DNA of 64,000 nucleotides, from NCBI GenBank assembly GCA_003599145.1, contig QZIT01000004.1, forward strand, positions 1 through 64,000, in the 5' to 3' direction. The notes under the pieces were generated by a model. It was not told the DNA's origin and ran no database searches. It was given only the letters and a program-made list of their open reading frames with translations. Positions 1 to 7,267 of the stretch are shown here, piece after piece (the first letter of the stretch is position 1; each line of letters starts with the position of its first letter). A program made the position numbers and the translations under genes. The DNA comes from Candidatus Woesearchaeota archaeon. GTDB lineage: Archaea; Nanobdellota; Nanobdellia; Woesearchaeales; UBA9642.

Positions 1-1
1 G

Positions 2-715
2 AGCAGGGGTGTCAGTACTGCAGGAGAACTGAGCGATATTGCAAACGTTCCAAGAAGCAGAAGCTACGACGTCCTCGAAAGCCTGGAAAAAAAAGGATTC
101 ATTATCATGAAGATTGGCAAACCAATCAAATACGTTGCTATTCCACCTTCTGAAGTTTTGGAAAGAGTAAAGAAAAAAATTAAGGAAGATATGGACAGAC
201 AGCAGAAATATTTAGAAGAGCTTAGAGGCTCTGATATGCTAAATGAATTAACTCTATTGCATAACAAAGGTGTTGATTTGATTGAGCCTGCAGACCTAAG
301 CGGCTCATTAAAAGGCAGAGACAATATCTATGATCATATGGAGTTGCTTATTAAGGAGGCTGAAAAGTCTATTATTTTAGTAACTTCCACAGAAGGCTTA
401 TTAAGAAAACACGAAGCCTTAAAGCGCTCTTTGAAAAAGGCAAGCGATAGAGGGGTGACTATTCATATAGCAGCACCTTTAACGAAAGAATGCGATCCGG
501 TCGTAAAGGAGTTAAAAGGCATTGCAGAAATTCGCAACATCAATCTTAACGCAAGATTCTGCATTGTTGATGCAGAGCAATTGCTGTTTATGGTGATGTC
601 AGACAAGGAAGTTCATCCTGGCTACGATGTGGGCATCTGGGTGAATACAAAGTTGTTTGCAAATGCTCTTGCAGAATTGTTTTCCATGGTTTGGAAGCAG
701 GCAAAGGCAAAATAA
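2..715 (+). CDS. TrmB-family transcriptional regulator, 5' truncated
   Basis: The open frame runs into the left edge of the window, so the N-terminus is missing. The visible start (…TAGELSDIANVPRSRSYDVL) is a winged-helix recognition segment, followed by a coiled region and a C-terminal half of the TrmB sensor type (IYDHMELLIKEAEKSIILVT). TrmB proteins are archaeal DNA-binding regulators that often sense sugars. No metabolic operon is visible nearby to suggest the effector. An internal ATG at 107 exists, but starting there would remove the DNA-binding domain. A T-rich stretch follows the stop. Confidence 0.8.
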   Translation, partial: SRGVSTAGELSDIANVPRSRSYDVLESLEKKGFIIMKIGKPIKYVAIPPSEVLERVKKKIKEDMDRQQKYLEELRGSDMLNELTLLHNKGVDLIEPADLSGSLKGRDNIYDHMELLIKEAEKSIILVTSTEGLLRKHEALKRSLKKASDRGVTIHIAAPLTKECDPVVKELKGIAEIRNINLNARFCIVDAEQLLFMVMSDKEVHPGYDVGIWVNTKLFANALAELFSMVWKQAKAK

Positions 716-750
716 TTTTATCATCCTTTTTTTTCTTTAACTTTTTTTCA
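716..750 (+). terminator. T-rich transcription terminator
   Basis: Two long T runs directly follow the regulator stop codon. Archaeal RNA polymerase terminates at such T tracts without a hairpin. Confidence 0.5.
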
Positions 751-756
751 TTAAAC

Positions 757-764
757 ATTTAAAC
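757..764 (+). promoter_or_regulatory. TATA box ATTTAAAC
   Basis: Its centre is about 25 nt upstream of the ATG at 785, which implies a leaderless mRNA. Confidence 0.55.
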
Positions 765-784
765 AAGTCTTGTTTACAGATACC

Positions 785-1054
785 ATGCAAGATATTAATA
801 AACTAGTGAAAAATTTTCCTCAGAGAAGGCCATCTCCATTTTTATTCTTTATCAGTGTTATCCTATTGATTGCATTCTATCTCTTTCAAATTTCCTGCTT
901 TGGAAATTATCTTTACGGCGGAATTTTTGCAGTGGCAGTTCTCTTCCTGTTGTGGATGCTGAGAGGAACCTCTTTGAAGGCTAAATTCTTTTATCTTCTG
1001 ATAAATATTATTTTGCTGGCATTGATTTATACAACTCTGCGAACAGCCTGTTGA
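785..1054 (+). CDS. Small membrane protein, three predicted membrane segments
   Basis: This 89-aa protein is not a recognised family. After a basic N-terminus (NFPQRRPSPF) it has three hydrophobic stretches at about residues 19-38, 43-62 and 68-85, so it is probably an integral membrane protein. I chose ATG 785 over TTG 770 because it lies the usual leaderless distance from the TATA box. It is 9 nt upstream of the TraB-family gene and probably cotranscribed. Confidence 0.55.
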   Translation: MQDINKLVKNFPQRRPSPFLFFISVILLIAFYLFQISCFGNYLYGGIFAVAVLFLLWMLRGTSLKAKFFYLLINIILLALIYTTLRTAC

Positions 1055-1063
1055 GGGAAGAAC

Positions 1064-1744
1064 ATGCAGCACAGGAATCTTACTATTATAGGAACTTCTC
1101 ACATAGCAAGACAGTCTGTCAAGTTGATAAAAGAGGCATTGCAGCAGAAGTATGATATTGTCGCCGTAGAATTGGATGCGGCAAGATACCAAGGGCTTAT
1201 GTCTCAGGAAAAACAAAGCTTAAACCCCGCCATCATAAGGCAGATAGGACTCCAAGGCTACCTCTTCGCAGTTATAGGAAAATTTGTTCAGAAGAAACTT
1301 GGAAACATGACCGGAGTACAGCCAGGCTCTGAAATGCTCACGGCAGTTGAACTTGCAAAGAAGCATCATGCAGATGTTTTTTTAATAGACAGGCCGTTGC
1401 AGATAACCTTGAAAAGATTTTCACAGAAACTCTCATGGAAGGAAAAAGGAAAGTTGTTTGCAGATGTTGTTTCAGGAATTTTTGGAGGGAAGAAGATGCG
1501 CATCGACCTCAACAAGGTTCCTGAAGAAGAGCTTATTGAAACGCTTCTTTTGCAGTTAAAAGAGCGATATCCTAATATGTATCTCGTCTTGGTTGAAGAG
1601 AGGAATCATTACATGGCAAGCCAGCTTGCAAAAATTATGGCGAAATTTCCCGATAAAAAAATACTCTGTGTTGTCGGAGCAGGGCATGGTAAAGAACTCT
1701 CTGCGCTCGTTGAAAAAAAACGCCCCAAATTTGAAGCAGTATAA
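1064..1744 (+). CDS. TraB/PrgY-family protein
   Basis: This 226-aa protein carries the TraB domain signature: GTSH at residues 10-13, ExD..R at 36-41 (ELDAAR) and GAGHG at 205-209. TraB-domain proteins include the enterococcal pheromone shutdown protein and related Tiki-type putative metalloproteases, which share conserved His/Glu residues. Many archaeal homologues carry extra C-terminal membrane helices; this one stops after the catalytic-type domain, so it may be soluble. A GAGG ribosome site precedes the ATG. The substrate is unknown. Confidence 0.75.
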   Translation: MQHRNLTIIGTSHIARQSVKLIKEALQQKYDIVAVELDAARYQGLMSQEKQSLNPAIIRQIGLQGYLFAVIGKFVQKKLGNMTGVQPGSEMLTAVELAKKHHADVFLIDRPLQITLKRFSQKLSWKEKGKLFADVVSGIFGGKKMRIDLNKVPEEELIETLLLQLKERYPNMYLVLVEERNHYMASQLAKIMAKFPDKKILCVVGAGHGKELSALVEKKRPKFEAV

Positions 1745-1750
1745 CAAACT

Positions 1751-1758
1751 ATTTAAAT
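1751..1758 (+). promoter_or_regulatory. TATA box ATTTAAAT
   Basis: Its centre is about 25 nt upstream of ATG 1779 (leaderless pattern). Confidence 0.55.
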
Positions 1759-1778
1759 AAAAAAAAGAAAAGCATGCT

Positions 1779-2483
1779 ATGCAAAAGATTCCCCTTTTTA
1801 CGAACAGTGAACTTGCGCAATTGCTTCTGGCAAGCGCGAGCATGGGGCTGATTTTTTTCTTCTGGAAGTGGAGAAAAACAGATTTTGATGTCGCATCAGG
1901 AATAAGCTTTTTTATTTTTTCTGTGCTTGCAGTTTTTCTTTTTGTTGTCATCGCAAGAAGCGTGCAAAAATATGTTGCCAGAAAGAGAGGCTATCTTGCA
2001 GTTTACCAAAGCTCGAGAACAGCTTTAGGATTGACAACGGTGCTTTCTTTCTTTTCCTTTGGTGCTTTAGTTGTTGTCGCTCCTGGGCAAATGGAATTGC
2101 GGCATCAGGCGGCATGGAGACTGGGGAAGTTCCAATACCAGCTTAGGTATAAAGACGTTGCTGCTGTCGCCTTTACCGGGCCTTTGGTGCATATTATGCT
2201 TGCCTTTGTCATGCACTTTTTTTATGTATCAAAAACCGCAACACCCGTCGTCTATTATCTTATTTTCATAAACTTGTTCATTGCAATGTTTGCTCTCTTG
2301 CCTTTGCCTTACTTCGATGGTATTAATGTCCTGATGCATTCTCGAATGCTTTACATATTCCTTTTGGTGTTTGTCATTTCCTTTTCCCTGTTGGTGCTCC
2401 TGACAAACTTCTTTGCGTTCATCATAGCACTGCTTTTGGCAATCCTTTTTGCGGGCGCCTTCCTCTTTATTTTCGAGCGCTAA
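1779..2483 (+). CDS. Site-2-protease-like membrane protein lacking the HExxH site
   Basis: This 234-aa polytopic protein resembles the M50 (site-2 protease) fold. It has FTGPLVHIM at 132-140, in the place of the family's GPxxN region, and NLF…FALLPLPYFDG at 165-181, in the place of the conserved N-P/LDG third-metal-ligand segment. Where the family has HExxH followed by a KxxAxxxG segment, this protein has ARSVQKYVARKRG (59-71), with no metal-binding histidines. It is therefore probably a proteolytically inactive relative, perhaps a membrane chaperone or scaffold. The M50 assignment rests on motifs read by eye. Confidence 0.6.
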   Translation: MQKIPLFTNSELAQLLLASASMGLIFFFWKWRKTDFDVASGISFFIFSVLAVFLFVVIARSVQKYVARKRGYLAVYQSSRTALGLTTVLSFFSFGALVVVAPGQMELRHQAAWRLGKFQYQLRYKDVAAVAFTGPLVHIMLAFVMHFFYVSKTATPVVYYLIFINLFIAMFALLPLPYFDGINVLMHSRMLYIFLLVFVISFSLLVLLTNFFAFIIALLLAILFAGAFLFIFER

Positions 2484-2502
2484 GGACGGTAAAAATCAAT
2501 AC

Positions 2503-2510
2503 ATTTAAAT
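2503..2510 (+). promoter_or_regulatory. TATA box ATTTAAAT for the 45-aa gene
   Basis: It predicts transcription from about 2532 and a leader of about 27 nt. The leader carries a ribosome site, GAGGGGTG, at 2543-2550. Confidence 0.55.
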
Positions 2511-2558
2511 ATAGGTAGTGTCACAGAGTACATTAATAACTTGAGGGGTGAATACACT

Positions 2559-2696
2559 ATGGCAGAAAAAGTTGCAAAAGTAGGCGTTAAAAAGCAATCT
2601 GGTTACCTCTACTTTGTAGACAGACAAGGTGACGTCTCCAGAGCTAAGATGGCTCGAGGAGGACAGAAGAGAAAGAAAGGTAAAAAGAAGAAGTAA
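2559..2696 (+). CDS. 45-aa basic conserved-looking small protein
   Basis: This short gene encodes MAEKVAKVGVKKQSGYLYFV followed by DRQGDVSRAKMARGG and a Lys-rich tail (QKRKKGKKKKK-like). It has its own TATA box, a strong ribosome site (GAGGGGTG, 8 nt spacer) and a palindrome/T-tract terminator, so expression is likely high. The aromatic GYLYFVD segment with a poly-basic C-terminus suggests a nucleic-acid- or ribosome-binding role. That is inference only, since I do not recognise the family. Confidence 0.75.
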   Translation: MAEKVAKVGVKKQSGYLYFVDRQGDVSRAKMARGGQKRKKGKKKK

Positions 2697-2710
2697 TTCT
2701 TCTTTTTCTC

Positions 2711-2730
2711 ACAAACTATATATAGTTTGT
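2711..2730. promoter_or_regulatory. Perfect 20-bp palindrome: terminator plus TATA box
   Basis: ACAAACTATATATAGTTTGT is its own reverse complement and is followed by a T7 run. It lies 14 nt after the stop of the 45-aa gene, so it could form a terminator hairpin. Its CTATATATAG core is centred 27 nt upstream of the Hef ATG at 2747, so it can also be that gene's TATA box. Confidence 0.6.
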
Positions 2731-2746
2731 TTTTTTCTTTTCTTTT

Positions 2747-4918
2747 ATGCTTAATTTCCAGCCGAGGCTTTATCAGGAGACTATTTTTGCCACGACTGCA
2801 AAATCAAATACACTCGTCGTGCTTCCTACAGGAATGGGGAAAACAGCAATTTTCTTAATGCTTGCAGCTCATCGCCTAAAATCCTATCCAAACTCAAAAA
2901 TACTGCTCCTAGGGCCTACCAAGCCTTTGGTTGACCAGTACTACAGCGTTTTTTTTAAACTCTTTTCCATTCCAGAAGAAAAACTCGCCATATTTACTGG
3001 TATGGTTTCTCCTGCCAAACGAGAGGAGTTGTGGAAACAAGCACAAATTATTTTCTCAACTCCGCAAGGATTAGAGAACGACGTACTATCAGGAAAGATT
3101 TCTTTGAAAGATGTTTCTCTTTTGGGATTTGATGAAGCGCACCGTGCAGTGGGAGATTATGCTTATGTTTTCCTTGCGAAAAAATACCATCAGCAGGCGC
3201 AGTATGAGCGCATTGTTGGTTTAACAGCAAGTCCTGGTGATGATGTTGAAACCATTCAAGAGGTGTGCAAGAATTTATTTATAGCTGAAGTTGAAGTGAG
3301 AACAAACGAATCTCCTGATGTTGTTGAATACATACAGGACGTTGACCTGAAAACTGTTAAGGTGGATTTGCCAGAAGAATTTTTGCAGATAAAAAAATAC
3401 CTCGATCAGTGCTATCAATCCAAACTGAATGAAGTTAAGCAGTATGGCTATCTCTATGGTGCTGTTTCCGAATATAACAAAGTAACTATTCTTGCTTTGC
3501 AATCCGCACTGCATGCAAAATTGATGCAGGGTGAGAGGGATTTTGAATTGTTGAAAAGCATCAGTTTATTGGCAGAGGCGCTGAAAGTGCAGCACGCCCT
3601 TGAGCTTATAGAAACACAAGATATTTCTACCCTGCAGGAATATGTGCAAAAATTGCATGACGAAGCTGCAAAAGGAAAAACAAAGGCAACACACAATTTA
3701 GTGAGGGACATCAACTTCAGGTCTGCGCAGATAAAATTGCAGCAAGCACTAGAAAAAAGACTGATCCATCCTAAATTGGAAAAACTGATTTCTATAGTTG
3801 CTGAAAACAAGGGGAAAAAAATGGTTATTTTTAACCAATACAGGGATATGGGAAAAAAAATTGTTGAAATGTTGCAGAAAAACGGCGTTGATGCTCGGTT
3901 GTTTGTAGGGCAGCAGAAAAAAAAAGACACAGGCATGTCCCAGAAAACACAAAAAAAGGTGCTTGATGAATTTCGAGAAGACAAGTTTTTAGTTTTAGTT
4001 TCCAGTAGTGTAGGAGAAGAAGGTTTGGACATTCCTCAAGTTGATTTGGTAATTTTTTATGAGCCTATTCCCAGCGCCATAAGAAAAATTCAAAGATCGG
4101 GAAGAACAGGCAGATTGGAAAAAGGCGCAGTGATTATTCTTATGAGCAAAAATACGCGAGATGAAGCGTATCATTGGGTTGCGCATCATAAGGAAAAAAG
4201 AATGTACCGTGCCATAGAGCAGGTCAAAAAAGAATTGCATAACAGTCCTGTACAGCACAAACTTGATGCTTTTTCCTCATCAGATTTAAAATTATTCGCA
4301 GATTATAGAGAGAAAGGCTCTTTGGTTTTAAAAGAACTTTCCAACAGGGGATTTCAGATTTCTTTAACCAAGCTTGATGTTGCAGATTATGTTTTAAGTG
4401 AGCGAGTTGCTGTTGAGTATAAAACCGTTCAGGATTTTGTCGACTCTATTCTTGATGGAAGACTGCTTTCGCAATTAAAAGACTTGAAAAAATATCAGAA
4501 TCCCGTGGTTATTATTGAAGGGCAGGAAGATATCTATGCAGTAAGAAAAATTCATCCCAGAGCAATACAGGGCATGCTGATCACGATTATTGTTTCTTAT
4601 GGCATTCCTTTGCTGCAAACAAAAAATGCAAAAGAAACAGCAGATATTCTGGAAATGATCGCCAGAAAGGAACAGGAAGAAAAGCAATCAGGATTTACCT
4701 TTCACACTGCAAAACCGTTAACGGATAAGGAATTGCAGGAGTACGTCGTTGGTGCATTTCCCGGTGTTGGCGGTATTATCAATAAAGAACTCTTGAAAAA
4801 GTTTAAAACAGTGAAGAATATCGTCAATGCTTCCGAAGAAGAACTGAAAAAAGTTGACTTAATTGGAGAAAAAAAGGCAAAATCTCTAAGAAACATTTTT
4901 AATAGGGAGTATGAATGA
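2747..4918 (+). CDS. hef: Hef-type helicase/nuclease (FANCM/XPF family)
   Basis: This 723-aa protein has the full Hef architecture. The SF2 helicase has Walker A PTGMGKT at 27-33, DEAH in FDEAHRAVG, the LTASPG motif and motif VI QRSGRTGR. It is followed by an ERCC4-type nuclease domain and a C-terminal helix-hairpin-helix pair (FPGVGGI…VDLIGEKKAKSL). Hef processes stalled forks and branched DNA. The nuclease signature ERKxxxD reads EYKTVQD here (E557, Y558, K559, D563), so the usual Arg is Tyr. The mRNA is likely leaderless from the palindromic TATA at 2711-2730. The stop overlaps the next start (ATGA). Confidence 0.92.
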   Translation: MLNFQPRLYQETIFATTAKSNTLVVLPTGMGKTAIFLMLAAHRLKSYPNSKILLLGPTKPLVDQYYSVFFKLFSIPEEKLAIFTGMVSPAKREELWKQAQIIFSTPQGLENDVLSGKISLKDVSLLGFDEAHRAVGDYAYVFLAKKYHQQAQYERIVGLTASPGDDVETIQEVCKNLFIAEVEVRTNESPDVVEYIQDVDLKTVKVDLPEEFLQIKKYLDQCYQSKLNEVKQYGYLYGAVSEYNKVTILALQSALHAKLMQGERDFELLKSISLLAEALKVQHALELIETQDISTLQEYVQKLHDEAAKGKTKATHNLVRDINFRSAQIKLQQALEKRLIHPKLEKLISIVAENKGKKMVIFNQYRDMGKKIVEMLQKNGVDARLFVGQQKKKDTGMSQKTQKKVLDEFREDKFLVLVSSSVGEEGLDIPQVDLVIFYEPIPSAIRKIQRSGRTGRLEKGAVIILMSKNTRDEAYHWVAHHKEKRMYRAIEQVKKELHNSPVQHKLDAFSSSDLKLFADYREKGSLVLKELSNRGFQISLTKLDVADYVLSERVAVEYKTVQDFVDSILDGRLLSQLKDLKKYQNPVVIIEGQEDIYAVRKIHPRAIQGMLITIIVSYGIPLLQTKNAKETADILEMIARKEQEEKQSGFTFHTAKPLTDKELQEYVVGAFPGVGGIINKELLKKFKTVKNIVNASEEELKKVDLIGEKKAKSLRNIFNREYE

Positions 4919-5412
4919 AACAATCCATTGCAATTTTCTTGAAAAGCAGCTCTGAAATAGAACGCGTAAGAAAAAAATATCTTCCAAACTATAACAAATT
5001 TAAATTGCACATAACCCTCGTTTATGCTTTTGAAGTTAAAGACCAAAATAAGCTAGCTGTTCACATTAAAAAATCTATAAAAGAACTAAAGCCCTTTCCC
5101 TTGTCTTTACACGGTTTGAAGAAGTCTGCAAAAGAATATTATTTATATCTTCTCGTTGATAAAGGGAAAATGAATATCCTAAAATTATATAAAACGTTGA
5201 ATAGTGGAATCTTAAAGAGCTTCCAAAATAAAAAAATTCCCAAGTATGTTCCCCACATAACTCTCGGTGTTTTCAAAACAAAGAACGCAATAGACAGTGC
5301 TTTCAAAGAACTTTCAAAAGAAAATCTTTATTTTGAGACTAAGGTTTCGTCTATTCAGCTTTTAACGCTTGATAAAACTGCTTTGAAAAGTATGGCTAAC
5401 TTTAGGCTGTAA
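4915..5412 (+). CDS. 2'-5' RNA ligase-like 2H phosphoesterase
   Basis: This 165-aa protein contains the two HxT motifs of the 2H phosphoesterase/LigT superfamily: HITL at residues 32-35 and HITL at 114-117. Members hydrolyse or ligate 2',5'-linked or cyclic phosphodiesters in RNA. The spacing of the motifs and the total length fit the family. It overlaps the hef stop by 4 nt and is probably cotranscribed and translationally coupled with it. Confidence 0.8.
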   Translation: MKQSIAIFLKSSSEIERVRKKYLPNYNKFKLHITLVYAFEVKDQNKLAVHIKKSIKELKPFPLSLHGLKKSAKEYYLYLLVDKGKMNILKLYKTLNSGILKSFQNKKIPKYVPHITLGVFKTKNAIDSAFKELSKENLYFETKVSSIQLLTLDKTALKSMANFRL

Positions 5413-5427
5413 TTGCTCATTCATAAC

Positions 5428-5438
5428 ATTTATAAATA
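5428..5438 (+). promoter_or_regulatory. TATA box ATTTATAAATA
   Basis: It predicts a start of transcription near 5457, just before the GGAGG at 5459-5463 that serves lemA. Confidence 0.5.
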
Positions 5439-5470
5439 ACCTTTTCTTGACGGTATGAGGAGGGATGAAC

Positions 5471-6019
5471 ATGTTAGGATGGATATTGTTAATTGTTGCA
5501 ATTATTGTTGTGCTCTACCTGATAGGCGCATTTAACTATTTTATAACCTTGCGTAATAGAATAGACAATGCATGGTCTCAGATAGATGTGCAATTGAAAA
5601 GAAGATTTGATTTAATACCAAACCTTGTTGAAACAGTCAAAGGATATGCAAAGCATGAAAAGGAAACCTTCAAAATGGTCACTGAAGCAAGGAACATCAT
5701 GCAATCAGCAACGACCATGAAGGAAAAGGCAAAGGCAAACAACATGATTTCCGATGCATTGAAAAGTCTGTTTGCCGTAGCCGAAGCTTATCCAAATTTA
5801 AAGGCAAATGAAAATTTCATGCAGCTGCAGGAAGAGCTGTCAGGGACAGAAAATAAAGTATCCTATGCAAGACAGTTTTACAATGACTCTGTATTGAAGT
5901 TAAATACCGCTGTCCAGAAATTTCCTGGTAACATCATAGCGGGCATGTTTGGCATTAAGGAAAGGGAATTCTTCAAGACCGATGAAGTTGAAAGAAAGAA
6001 TGTCAAAGTTTCCTTTTAG
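5471..6019 (+). CDS. lemA: LemA family protein
   Basis: This 182-aa protein has an N-terminal membrane helix (about residues 2-22, MLGWILLIVAIIVVLYLIGA) and a long helical domain with the LemA signatures NRIDNAWSQIDVQLKRR and DLIPNLVETVKGYA, and a FYND-type segment near the end (ARQFYNDSVLKLN). LemA proteins are membrane-anchored coiled-coil proteins, often next to HtpX. Two ATGs are possible (5465 and 5471). The GGAGG at 5459-5463 is correctly spaced only for 5471. It is 3 nt upstream of htpX. Confidence 0.85.
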   Translation: MLGWILLIVAIIVVLYLIGAFNYFITLRNRIDNAWSQIDVQLKRRFDLIPNLVETVKGYAKHEKETFKMVTEARNIMQSATTMKEKAKANNMISDALKSLFAVAEAYPNLKANENFMQLQEELSGTENKVSYARQFYNDSVLKLNTAVQKFPGNIIAGMFGIKEREFFKTDEVERKNVKVSF

Positions 6020-6022
6020 ACA

Positions 6023-6919
6023 ATGCTCAAAACAGATTTTTATACAGAGATTGGTAAAAACAAGCTCAGAAGCACTCTGTTAGTTTTTTTCTTTTCTGTT
6101 TTCATTCTTTTTTTTGCTTACATCGTGGCCATTGCTTTTTTTCCAGGCTATGCAATTTCCCTGTTGATATTTGCATTTATCATAGCGATCATCTTCTCTT
6201 TGATAGGCTATTACACAGGAGATAAACTGGTATTGAGCATAAGCCATGCAAAAGAAGTAACTAAGAAAGAAGACCCTTTTTTAATAAATACGGTTGAAGG
6301 TTTAGCTTTGGCTGCAGGACTGCCTGTTCCTAAAGTGTATCTTATTCAGGAAGACTCTATCAATGCGTTTGCCACAGGAAGAAATCCAGAGCATGCATCT
6401 ATTGCGGTAACGTCAGGAGCAAGAAAAAAACTCAATAGACAGGAATTAGAAGGAGTTTTAGCGCATGAAATGAGCCATATTGGGAATTATGACATCAGAT
6501 TTATGGTTTTAGTTACGGTTTTAGTTGGTGTTGTTGCGCTTTTCAGCGATTTTATGCTGCGAAGCTTTTTATTCGGCGATAAACGAGAAGGAAAGGGCTC
6601 TATTTTTTTTATTTTGCTCGCGCTGGCTTTAGCAATCCTTGCGCCTTTAATCGCACAATTGATTAAGCTTGCTCTTTCAAGAAAAAGAGAGTATCTTGCT
6701 GATGCAACGGCTGTACAATTAACAAGATATCCTGCAGGATTAGCCAACGCTTTAAAAAAAATACATAAGGACACTGACAAAGTTGTTGATACGGCCAACA
6801 AGGCAACTGCGCATCTCTATATCGAAAATCCTTTGAGGAATACAACGGGTTGGTTTGATGGTCTCTTTAGCACTCACCCGCCTATAGAAAAAAGGATAGC
6901 CTTATTGGAAAAGATGTAA
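6023..6919 (+). CDS. htpX: HtpX-like membrane zinc protease (M48)
   Basis: This 298-aa protein has two N-terminal membrane helices, the zinc site HEMSH at 148-152, two further membrane segments and the third-ligand region REYLADATAVQLT. The C-terminal STHPPIEKRI segment is typical of HtpX. HtpX degrades misfolded membrane proteins with its active site facing the cytoplasm. The lemA-htpX pairing is a known arrangement. The last 18 nt overlap the convergent Toprim gene. Confidence 0.92.
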   Translation: MLKTDFYTEIGKNKLRSTLLVFFFSVFILFFAYIVAIAFFPGYAISLLIFAFIIAIIFSLIGYYTGDKLVLSISHAKEVTKKEDPFLINTVEGLALAAGLPVPKVYLIQEDSINAFATGRNPEHASIAVTSGARKKLNRQELEGVLAHEMSHIGNYDIRFMVLVTVLVGVVALFSDFMLRSFLFGDKREGKGSIFFILLALALAILAPLIAQLIKLALSRKREYLADATAVQLTRYPAGLANALKKIHKDTDKVVDTANKATAHLYIENPLRNTTGWFDGLFSTHPPIEKRIALLEKM

Positions 6920-7219
6920 TCCTTCTATTTGCCTTATTTTTGTTTTAAATAACAGATTTCTGATGTCGTTGTTTATACTTACGCCTCTTTGTTTAAACTG
7001 GTGTGAAAGTGCAGCGTATTTTTTTCTTCCCTCTTTGTCTAAATCAGTCAGAATAAGAATTTCTTTTTCATGTATAGACTCTATCAGCTTATACTCTGGA
7101 GTTCCATCGACGCAGACAATCTTGGTAAATCCTAACTTTTCTAAGGCAGCTTTGTCATTCTTGCCTTCTACAATAACAAGCTTTTTTCTGTGCCTTTCTA
7201 TTGCATCTTCAAGTTCCAC
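6902..7219 (-). CDS. Small Toprim-domain protein
   Basis: This 105-aa protein is essentially one Toprim domain: KKLVIVEGKNDKAAL with the catalytic-type Glu, then LILTDLDKEGRK with the DxD. Toprim domains occur in DnaG primases, topoisomerases, OLD nucleases and RNase M5. The short form and the adjacent primase suggest a nucleic-acid role that cannot be narrowed further. The open frame continues upstream, but GTG 7219 is the best start because it lies about 22 nt from the shared palindromic TATA at 7237-7246. It is convergent with htpX and overlaps its 3' end. Confidence 0.75.
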   Translation of the reverse strand: MELEDAIERHRKKLVIVEGKNDKAALEKLGFTKIVCVDGTPEYKLIESIHEKEILILTDLDKEGRKKYAALSHQFKQRGVSINNDIRNLLFKTKIRQIEGLHLFQ

Positions 7220-7236
7220 AGGACAATAAGCAAAAA

Positions 7237-7246
7237 CATATATAAA
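7237..7246. promoter_or_regulatory. Bidirectional TATA element CATATATAAA
   Basis: The TATATA core at 7239-7244 is symmetric. It lies about 26 nt from ATG 7268 on the plus strand and 22 nt from GTG 7219 on the minus strand, so one element could serve both divergent leaderless genes. Confidence 0.55.
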
Positions 7247-7267
7247 AACATTGTTCTTTCCCTTAGT

